From: Polytrichum commune
Taxonomy: Eukaryota; Streptophyta; Polytrichopsida; Polytrichales; Polytrichaceae
Length of the DNA: 64,000 nt
Assembly: GCA_950295325.1 (NCBI GenBank)
Contig: OX485805.1
Span: 186,501-250,500, forward strand
Direction: 5' to 3'
The position numbers were made by a program, and so were the translations under genes. This document shows, in pieces, positions 56,674 through 64,000 of this stretch (position 1 is its first letter; each line of letters begins with the position of its first letter). The notes under the pieces are model-generated. The model did no database searches, had not been told where the DNA came from, and saw only the letters and a list, made by a program, of their open reading frames with translations.

Positions 56674-59124
56674 GGATTGCTTCAATCCGTAGAGTGATTT
56701 CCCCAACTTGCATACGAGGTGCTCTCGGCCTTTTTGGACAAACCCCTCCGGTTGCTCCATGTAGATGACCACGTGCAATTCGCCGTTCAAGAATGCGGTC
56801 TTGACGTCCATTTGATGTATCTCCAAGCCCATGGCCGCCGCCATTGCGAGGATGACCCTAATGGTGTTGAATTTGGCCACGGGTGCGAAAGTCTCGCCGA
56901 AATCCACACCTTCCACTTGCGAGCACCCCTTGGCCACCAACCTCGCTTTGAAACGCACCACCACGCCGTTGGCATCCTTCTTCGTGCGAAACAACCACTT
57001 GCATTTCACGGCCTTGCGGCCCTTCGGCAATGGAACCAACTCCCACGTGGCGTTGGCTATGAGAGATTCGTACTCCTCTTGCATAGCCGACTCCCACTTG
57101 CTCGCATCACTCGATTCAAATGCTTCTCTCAAGTTTCTAGGTTCCCCAACCATTGCTATGTTTGCGTGCTCATCGTCTTCGGGTTGCGGAATGTGGTTCT
57201 TCCACCATTCCCCAAGAGGTTTGCGTGGCCTATCCGGATACCTAGAATTGCCTATGGTCTCATTGCCATCTTGCGGTGGTGGAGGTGGTTTGGTTGCGGT
57301 TCTCTTACCGGCGTTAAGTTTCGATGCCTCCGCGCTACGAGTGGATTTCGCGGCCGGTACTTCGGCCTCCGACTCGTCCTCAATGTTCGGCTCCTCCTCG
57401 TCCGGCTCCGAAACGTCGCCGCTCGCCTCCAACTCCTCCGCTTCCGATTTGGGAGATATGTCCACCTTCACCGTCGGTACTTCATCAACTCTCCCACTTG
57501 GACAATCCTCCAAATGCGTTTTGTCTTCGAAAAACACCACGTCCGGACTCTTGATGATTTTCTTCGTCTCCAAGCACATGAGCCGATACGCCTTGGTGCC
57601 TTCGCAATATCCGAGGAACAAACACTTGACGCCCTTCGCATCCAACTTCGTTCGCCTTTGATCCGGCACCTTCGCGTAAGCCACGCATCCGAACACCCGC
57701 ATGTGCGACACGTGCGGCATCCTCCCGCTCCACGCCTCCTCGGGTGTCATTCCTTCAACCGCCTTGGTGGGACACCGGTTGCGTACGTACGCCGCATTGC
57801 ACACCGCCTCCGCCCAAAATTCGTGGCCGAGGCGTTGGGCATGAATCATGGACCGTGCCATCTCCACGATGGTCCGGTTGGCTCGCTCCGCCACGCCGTT
57901 TTGTTGCGGCGTGTAAGGTGAGGAGGTTTGCCGTGCAATGCCATGTTTGCTCAAGAAATCATCAAATGCCTTTGAAATGTATTCCCCCCCGTTATCCGAC
58001 CTAAGAACCTTCACTACGTGCTCCGATTGCCTCTCCACCAAGGTTTTCCATTCTTTGAACCTTGCCAACACCTCCTTCTTGGACTTGAGCACGTACACCC
58101 AAATCTTGCGTGAGAAATCGTCAATGAAGGTGAGAAAATACCTTGCGCCCCCGATGGACGCCGTTTTCATCGGCCCGCACACGTCGGAATGCACGAGCTC
58201 CAAGATCTTGGTGGCGCGGGTGCCTCCGTCCGTGGGGAATGGTCGCCTCGCTTGTTTGCCCTCCACACATCCTTCGCATGCGAAGGAATGCACGTCGCCT
58301 TGCGCCGCTCCCACGTCCATCCCGCTCACCATGCTTTGGAGCATTTTCACGCTATTGGCGTTGAGATGCCCCAACCTCTTGTGCCAAAGCTCCAAAGGAT
58401 GCGAGTTGGCCTCGGAATGCGCCAAAGAACTCGTTTCGGCCCCATTCAACACGTTGGTGTCCAATTGGTACAAATTGGACTGCAACGACGCCACGGCCAA
58501 CATCTCGCCGTTGCTCGCCCTCACCACGCATCCCAACGAGTTGAAATGCACTTTCAAACCCCTCGAAATGAGCTTGCTCACCGAAAGCAAGTTGGAATGC
58601 ATTTTCGGCACATGAAGCACGTCGTGCATTCTAATGCTCCGCACACGGCCTTTCACGCGTGTTTCCACTAGTATGGAGCCTTTGCCTACGGCATCTACCA
58701 TGCCGTTATCACCCATAAACACTTTGCGACCCGTGATGGGTTCGTAAGTGTCGAAAAAATGCTTATGTGGTGTCATGTGTTGCGAGGCCCCCGAATCCAC
58801 GATCCATCTAGTGGCGGACATTTTAGACGCCCCATCTCTCGCTACGAATGCAAAATCATCGCTCGCCCTTGCCATGTTTGCGTTCCCCTTGCGTTTCATT
58901 CGACAATTACGAGCAATGTGGCCCAACTTACCACAATTGTAGCACCTCGGGCCGTCGCCGCGCCTCTCGTTGTTGTCGAACGCTCGATGTTGGCGGGACA
59001 ACATGGCCGCATCGTCGCCTTGAGGCTCCTTCTCCTTCCTCTTGGACACCTCGTGCATGAGACGTGCGGTGATGAAGTCCAACTTGAGCTCCGAAATGGG
59101 GCGCGTCTCCAATGCGGTGATCAA
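56674..59124 (-). pseudogene. Copia polyprotein: zinc knuckle, protease, integrase, RT start
   Basis: About 815 open residues on the minus strand. CYNCGKLGHIARNC is the gag zinc knuckle; WIVDSGASQHMTPH is the aspartic protease with its D-S-G; LWHKRLGHLNANSV...CEGCVEGK is the integrase zinc domain. HSDVCGPM, then DNGGEYISKAF, then PQQNGVAERANRT, carry the integrase D, D and E. WELVPLPKGRKAVKCKW to LYGLKQS is the first part of RT. Cut by gypsy copy 3 at 56673. All catalytic residues upstream of the cut appear intact. Confidence 0.95.
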
Positions 59125-59611
59125 CCACGTCCTCGTCCTTCATAGGCACCTCCAAGCACGTGAGTTGGTCCGCAAGAGATTTTACCTTGTTGATGTGCGT
59201 GAGGATGTCGTCGCCCTCGTCCATCTTGATGGTGAAGAACTTGTGCCTTATGAACAAGATGTTGGACAAGCTTTTGGTTTCGTGGATGTTGCACAAGGTC
59301 TTCCACGCTTCCGCGGGTCCCTTGCATCCTTTGATGTGCGCCAACTCCTTGTCCACCAAACTCATGGCAATGATGGCGAAGGCTTTCTTGCATCGTCGCT
59401 CGTACGCCTTCTTGACTTCGTCGCTCGCCGTAGAAGGTGGTGGCAACTCCGAACCATCCACGATCTCCCAAAGATCTTTGGTGGACATGGCCATCTCCAA
59501 TTTAAACTTATAGAGGTTGAAGTTCTCGCCACCGAACTTGTCAACCGATATAAGTCCATCGTTTTCCCTAGAAGCCATTTTCAAAGCGAATGCAAGCTCC
59601 CACTCACTCAA
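58928..59611 (-). CDS. Copia Gag (UBN2-type) N-terminal frame
   Basis: The frame has candidate starts MSEWEL (59611) and MASREN (about 59578), then LISVDKFGGENFNLYKFKLEMAM, WEIVDGSE, AFAIIAMSLVDKELAHIKGC, AWKTLCNIHE and VKSLADQL, typical of copia gag. It leaves the pol frame near 59124: an extra T in GTGGTTGATCAC puts ITALETRP, the expected continuation, in the next frame. This is either a one-base insertion that breaks the polyprotein or a frameshift site. The true gag product therefore ends around 59120 rather than at 58928. Confidence 0.85.
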   Translation of the reverse strand: MSEWELAFALKMASRENDGLISVDKFGGENFNLYKFKLEMAMSTKDLWEIVDGSELPPPSTASDEVKKAYERRCKKAFAIIAMSLVDKELAHIKGCKGPAEAWKTLCNIHETKSLSNILFIRHKFFTIKMDEGDDILTHINKVKSLADQLTCLEVPMKDEDVVDHRIGDAPHFGAQVGLHHRTSHARGVQEEGEGASRRRCGHVVPPTSSVRQQREARRRPEVLQLW

Positions 59612-59692
59612 TGTAGTACAAGGGCTTAGAAACCCTCAAGGAAGTTTAGAAAATGATTTTAAACTTTGGAATTAATTCAAGGTTCTCACACA

Positions 59693-60990
59693 CTCAAGTC
59701 AGCACCTTTCCACTCCAAAGCTAAGCCAAATAACTATATAACCATCAAAAAACCACAACTAAGCCTTTTGGAACTCAAAACACCTCAAAGTAAGCATAGA
59801 ATGGATGGATCTCTCAAGTCAGCACCTTTCCACTCCAAAACTAAGCTTAATAACTATATAACCATCAAAAAGCCACAACTAAGCCTTTTGGAACTCAAAA
59901 CACCTCAAAGTAAGCATAGAATGGATGGATCTCTCAAGTCAGCACCTTTCCACTCCAAAACTAAGCTTAATAACTATATAACCATCAAAAAGCCACAACT
60001 AAGCCTTTTGGAACTCAAAACACCTCAAAGTAAGCATAGAATGGATGGATCTCTCAAGTCAGCACCTTTCCACTCCAAAACTAAGCTTAATAACTATATA
60101 ACCATCAAAAAACCACACCTAAGCCTTTTGGAACTCAAAACACCTCAAAGTAAGCATAGAATGGATGGATCTCTCAAGTCAGCACCTTTCCACTCCAAAA
60201 CTAAGCTTAATAACTATATAACCATCAAAAAGCCACAACTAAGCCTTTTGGAACTCAAAACACCTCAAAGTAAGCATAGAATGGATGGATCTCTCAAGTC
60301 AGCACCTTTCCACTCCAAAACTAAGCTTAATAACTACATAACCATCAAAAAGCCACACCTAAGCCTTTTGGAACTCAAAACACCTCAAAGTAAGCATAGA
60401 ATGGATGGATCTCTCAAGTCAGCACCTTTCCACTCCAAAACTAAGCTTAATAACTACATAACCATCAAAAAAGCCACACCTAAGCCTTTTGGAACTCAAA
60501 ACACCTCAAAGTAAGCATAGAATGGATGGATCTCTCAAGTCAGCACCTTTCCACTCCAAAACTAAGCTTAATAACTACATAACCATCAAAAAAGCCACAC
60601 CTAAGCCTTTTGGAACTCAAAACACCTCAAAGTAAGCATAGAATGGATGGATCTCTCAAGTCAGCACCTTTCCACTCCAAAACTAAGCTTAATAACTACA
60701 TAACCATCAAAAAAGCCACACCTAAGCCTTTTGGAACTCAAAACACCTCAAAGTAAGCATAGAATGGATGGATCTCTCAAGTCAGCACCTTTCCACTCCA
60801 AAACTAAGCTTAATAACTATATAACCATCAAAAAGCCACAACTAAGCCTTTTGGAACTCAAAACACCTCAAAGTAAGCATAGAATGGATGGATCTCTCAA
60901 GTCAGCACCTTTCCACTCCAAAACTAAGCTTAATAACTACATAACCATCAAAAAGCCACAACAAAGCCTTTTGGAACTCTAATCACCTCA
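59693..60990 (+). repeat. 120-bp tandem array in the copia 5' leader, 11 copies
   Basis: Units begin CTCAAGTCAGCACC at 59693, 59813, 59933, 60053, 60173, 60293, 60413, 60534, 60655, 60776 and 60896. They are nearly identical; a one-base change in an A run makes some 121 bp. Read on the copia strand, the array lies between the PBS and gag. Confidence 0.98.
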
Positions 60991-61218
60991 AACCCTCAAA
61001 ATGCGAATCGATCTCACATAAACACTCAAGATACAATGAACCTCAACCTAAGGTATCCTCCACGCTGGTCCAAGTGTCCAAGAATGCTCCAAGGCGCTCC
61101 AAAAATGCTCCAAAACTCCAAAACTCCACCAAAAGCTTGAAACACCTTCAAATCGCCTCCGATCAGATCCGACTCTCTCCTACCTCCTCCTAAGCTGATC
61201 TCTAAGCTCTAAAGCAAA

Positions 61219-61232
61219 GTGGGCCCATAACC
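61219..61232 (-). other. Copia primer-binding site (internal tRNA-iMet)
   Basis: On the minus strand GGTTATGGGCCCAC directly follows the LTR. It is complementary to the anticodon arm of initiator Met tRNA (GTGGGCCCATAACC), not to the 3' end. This is the half-tRNA priming known from Drosophila copia and other hemiviruses. Confidence 0.85.
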
Positions 61233-61424
61233 TATTGGGAAATGAGAGGAGAAAGCAAAGACATCAGCGTAGAAAGGTAGAACACAACACACAAGGATTG
61301 CATACAATGGAGAGAGTGATTAGCTCCTCCCCTTATGCCTTTATTTATATGTGTAGGTTAGGACCAGCCGTGACAACCCATATGGGACAATGTCACCGAT
61401 GCAACCTAACACTACCTTCCAATA
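61233..61424 (-). repeat. Copia 5' LTR
   Basis: 192 bp with TATTGG/CCAATA ends, the right partner of 47566-47757. It is followed by the ATCCG duplication. Confidence 0.95.
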
Positions 61425-61429
61425 ATCCG

Positions 61430-61976
61430 CCCGCGGCCGGCGCCGCAGCAGTCCTTCAGCTTCGCGCACTTGCTGCAGCCGCACGCCCGCCCTTACGTGC
61501 CCGTCCAGCAGGTGGACGACCCCAACCTTTGGCGCGTCCCCGGAGCTTCCAGCTCGTTGGCACCCCCGCCGCTCCGGCCTCCCATCCTCTCGCCCCCACA
61601 CCACCAGCGGGACGACCCCCACATGTTTGGGTCGTCCGACCCAAACAGTGCCGACGTTGCAGCGTCCCAGAGCGACGCTCGCCAAGCAGCAGGGTTTGGG
61701 TCGGCCGACCCAAACCCCGTCCCCGATCGGACCCCGGTGGACGAGCCCATGTTAGATGTTGAAGGCCCGCAAGGGCCTGGTGATACCTCTACTCCTAACC
61801 CAGTCGATGAACCAATGCATGATGCGCATGCGGAGGTTGGGTTGGGACAAAGGCCTGACAGTCAGCCTTTGCAGGAGCAGGTTGCGGCTGACGTCGTCGT
61901 CGGAGGCGGCGGTGACAGAGGTGGGGCAACGCACGCGATGCCGGCATCAACGTCGTCGAGGCACGACCAAGGCAAG
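61430..61976 (+). pseudogene. ParB-like gene exon 3, right part
   Basis: Continues the exon 3 frame after the copia (QDI-R/PRPAPQQ). It is Pro/Ala-rich and low in complexity, and ends QGK at the donor GGCAAG/GTAATG. Two class C palindromes lie within the reading frame (61626-61645, 61695-61714) and are translated as FGSSDPN and FGSADPN. GC-rich. Confidence 0.65.
61626..61714. repeat. Two class C palindromes inside an exon
   Basis: TTTGGGTCG-TC-CGACCCAAA at 61626-61645 and TTTGGGTCG-GC-CGACCCAAA at 61695-61714, the latter extended by GGG/CCC. Both keep the frame. Confidence 0.95.
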
Positions 61977-61997
61977 GTAATGCACTGACCCCACTCA

Positions 61998-62017
61998 GTT
62001 TGGGTCGGTCGACCCAA
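61998..62017. repeat. Class C palindrome in intron 4
   Basis: TTTGGGTCG-GT-CGACCCAAA close to the donor of intron 61977-62489. The rest of this 0.5-kb intron shows nothing else. Confidence 0.9.
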
Positions 62018-62489
62018 ACTCCCTGGGTCTTTGACTTCTTGCCTTGGTCGTGTCCCCTACCTACCCTAAACTCACGCACACGTCGCCCCCCTGGCACTCG
62101 CGCCCTTCGCCACTTCCCCCCGACCATTCGTTCGTCCACATACCCCCCGGCTGGCGACGAAGTCTTCATCACGGTGGCCCGTCTCTTCAATTTTTGCTAG
62201 ATGGAGAAGTAGGCTAGTTTGAACGCATCGTTCAACGCGGCTCCCCCCAATCAAGATGTACATAGAGCATTGTATACAATATAATCGCCATTTTTTACTG
62301 CTATATACTTGTATCATGTGTTTGAATGTATGTTGTATGCTCTTGCCTCTCTTGTGTCCCTTGTTGCACCCCCTCCAAAATGAATCAAATGGTTTTGTGT
62401 TTGCACCGAGAACACTCATTTCTTTAATGCTTCGTTTGGACATAGCATGACATAAGTCGCCCACCGTTTTCTCTCGATCGTATCCACAG

Positions 62490-63052
62490 GGCTCGGAGCA
62501 TAGCATAGCGGCTCCCCGACGTTCTTCTCCAAGGAGCAGAGAGGGCAGCGCGGCAGCGCCCCCGATTTTACCCGCCCCGCCCCCGCGGCCGAAGAAACGA
62601 TTCCTGGTGTTAGACCTGAACGGGGTCCTCGTCCAATGCGTTCATTGCCCGAGGACCCCCACGGTGCCCTTTTGCAAGCCCGAGGACGCGAATTACGACG
62701 GCCCGCCCACGTTCATAAAGAGCAAGCTAGTTCACCTCCGCCCGTGGCTTCGGACCTTCCTCCAGCTGGCCCAACAACGATGGTGGGTGGTCGTTTGGAG
62801 CTCCATGACGGCCGAGAACACCAATGCCGTCGTGGAGTTCATCTTCAAGGGCATCGAGCCCCCGTGCATGGTCCTAGCACAGGAAGCCTGTAGAATATTG
62901 TACACACCGGACGGCAAAGTCGTCAAAAAACCAAACAACCCCGCTTCCCCCCAATACCTCAAGGTCTTGAAGCCCATTTTTTGGGACCAGCGGCCGTCCT
63001 TGATAGGCGTCCCCTACGACGTCCGTCCCACCCGCGAGAACACGCTCATGGT
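62490..63052 (+). pseudogene. FCP1/HAD-phosphatase-like exon, truncated
   Basis: After the ATCCACAG acceptor the frame continues: a Pro-rich linker, then KKRFLVLDLNGVLVQC, then LRPWLRTFLQLAQQRWWVVVWSSMTAENTN, and RENTLMV at the break. This is an FCP1/NIF-type HAD domain: motif I is DLNGVL (second Asp replaced by Asn, as in some plant members) and motif II is VVWSS. The DD motif expected directly after NTLMV is missing because a gypsy fragment begins at about 63053. Canonical members remove phosphate from proteins such as the RNA polymerase II tail; here the D-to-N change and the truncation argue against activity. Confidence 0.75.
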
Positions 63053-64000
63053 GCGCATCCACTCCATAAGCCACCACGAAAGACCACCCCTTGGTAGCCA
63101 AGTGCGTGGCTACATTGCAATTACACTCCGCTCGACCCACATAGACCGCCCAATCTCCTTGGTCCGCCCCCACCAAGTTCCTCAAGTATTGCTTCAAGAC
63201 TACATTCACATGCTCCGCTTTCCCATTCATTTGGGAATGCAAGGCCGTGGTAAACCTTAGTTTCATCCGACCTCCTTAGAGAATTGCATTGAAAATGCAC
63301 TTGTGAACTTTGGATCTTGATCCCACACAATCACTCTTGGCAACCCGTGGTGCCTCAACCATCCTTTGAGAAAAGGCTATGCGGTCTCCAACGCGGTGGC
63401 GGTTCCCACAATTGGCACCATGTGTGCCAACTTGGCAAACCGCTCTACCATCAACAAGATGGCATCATACCCATGTGACTCCGACAAACTTGTGATCAAG
63501 TCCATGCACATACTATGCCATGGCCCCGACGGGATAGGCAACGGTTGCAAGAAACCGCCTTGCTTTTGGTAAGAGGGTCGGTTCACTTGGCACTTCATCC
63601 AAGCCTTCACAAAGTGGGTTATATCCTTCTTTATGCACCGCCAATGGTACCCCCATGACACCATTCTATGGCGGCTTTTTCTTTCTCCTCTATGGCCGGC
63701 AATAGGACTATCACATTCTTCCTTCAAAACCGATAGCCTCAACTTGCCTTGTGGCACATACACCTGACTTTGTTTACACTTGAACAATCCGTCCACCAAC
63801 TTAACTTCTTTGAGCACCTTGCTCTTGCGAAGCTCACCTAAAAACATTTGTGCTTTGGGGTAGTAAATTTACCCCTCCCGTATCTTGCATCACAAGTTTC
63901 CTTCGCCGGCACACATTAGCCACAAGGTTTGGATGGTTCTCATTGCTTGGAACTCTTCCCGTCTACTTAGCGCATCCGGCACCACATTTCCACGGTCCGG
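63053..64000 (-). mobile_element. Gypsy integrase fragment (copy 5)
   Basis: Minus-strand gypsy sequence matching roughly 53290-54230, with integrase motifs (QMNGKAEHVN, DLITSLSESHGYDAILLMVERF). The left edge has no LTR; it starts in mid-integrase where GCGCATCC is shared, so the junction is a rearrangement or truncation rather than a normal insertion end. It runs off the right edge. Confidence 0.85.

Larger units (their letters stand above)
47566..61424 (-). mobile_element. Complete Ty1/copia element with nested gypsy
   Basis: LTRs at 61233-61424 (5') and 47566-47757 (3'), each 192 bp with TATTGG/CCAATA ends, are flanked by the 5-bp duplication ATCCG (47561-47565 and 61425-61429). Without the gypsy insertion and its duplication the element is about 6.05 kb. 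Order on the minus strand: LTR, PBS, 11-copy tandem repeat, gag, protease, integrase, RT, RNase H, PPT, LTR. It interrupts exon 3 of the ParB-like gene in antisense orientation. Confidence 0.95.

Noticed and set aside
59666-60514. 282-residue frame of 40-residue repeats
   Set aside because: It arises because the 120-bp repeat length is divisible by three. It lies antisense in the copia leader and other parts of the array shift frame.

Overview
The window looks like nuclear DNA of a green plant lineage (land plant or streptophyte alga). The grounds are TTTAGGG-type interstitial telomere repeats, short GT-AG introns, TATA promoters, and Ty1/copia and Ty3/gypsy elements primed by plant initiator-Met tRNA. 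I cannot name the species. There are no tRNA or rRNA genes and no clear housekeeping genes; almost everything is mobile or derived from mobile DNA. 

Main observation: beneath the retrotransposons lies a repeated, apparently undescribed composite unit. Each unit has two divergently transcribed genes. One encodes a large protein starting with a ParB/DGQHR-like domain (motif DGQHS); in the better copy it continues into a methyltransferase-like part and an FCP1/HAD-phosphatase-like part. The other encodes a cysteine-rich, DDE-transposase-like protein with motifs QLDNCAKDNK and GHTHDDIDASFGRW (resembling the DUF7869 group). Between the genes lies AT-rich DNA with telomere-like repeats. The leader introns of both genes carry arrays of short palindromes with two fixed 9-10 bp arms around a variable central dinucleotide. 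Unit A (about 9.1-26.2 kb; ParB-like gene on minus, DDE-like gene on plus) uses arms TTTACGGACG/CGTCCGTAAA. Unit C (34.5 to beyond 63 kb; DDE-like gene on minus, ParB-like gene on plus, so inverted relative to A) uses TTTGGGTCG/CGACCCAAA. Unit B (26.2-31.5 kb) has no genes, has 235-bp terminal inverted repeats and uses TTTACGAACG/CGTTCGTAAA. A degraded relative, D, occupies about 31.5-33.7 kb. 

Layout: 1-1861 gypsy copy 1 (3' end); 1862-3369 copia fragment; 3370-9131 gypsy copy 2, which cuts the ParB-like gene of unit A; 9132-10332 that gene; 10.4-17.8 kb leader, centre and palindromes of unit A; 17885-21700 a gypsy solo LTR, itself split by a 2.84-kb LTR-like insertion; 22229-25324 DDE-like gene 1 (broken); 26202-31494 unit B with a hAT-type MITE inside; 31.7-33.7 kb unit D; 34206-34529 a SWIM zinc-finger fragment; 35061-38123 DDE-like gene 2 (intact, 976 residues, one intron); 38.5-43.6 kb palindromes, promoters and centre of unit C; 43593-47565 plus 61430-63052 the five-exon ParB-like gene. 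That gene is interrupted by a complete copia element (47566-61424, TSD ATCCG), which is interrupted by a complete gypsy element (48869-56673, TSD GGATT), which holds a solo LTR (52200-53171, TSD TACAT). 63053-64000 is a gypsy integrase fragment that truncates the last exon. 

How the parts may work together (inference): the DDE-like protein would be the mobilising enzyme. The ParB-like/methyltransferase-like protein could recognise or modify the unit's own palindromes. Each unit having its own palindrome spelling suggests protein-site pairs that have diverged together.
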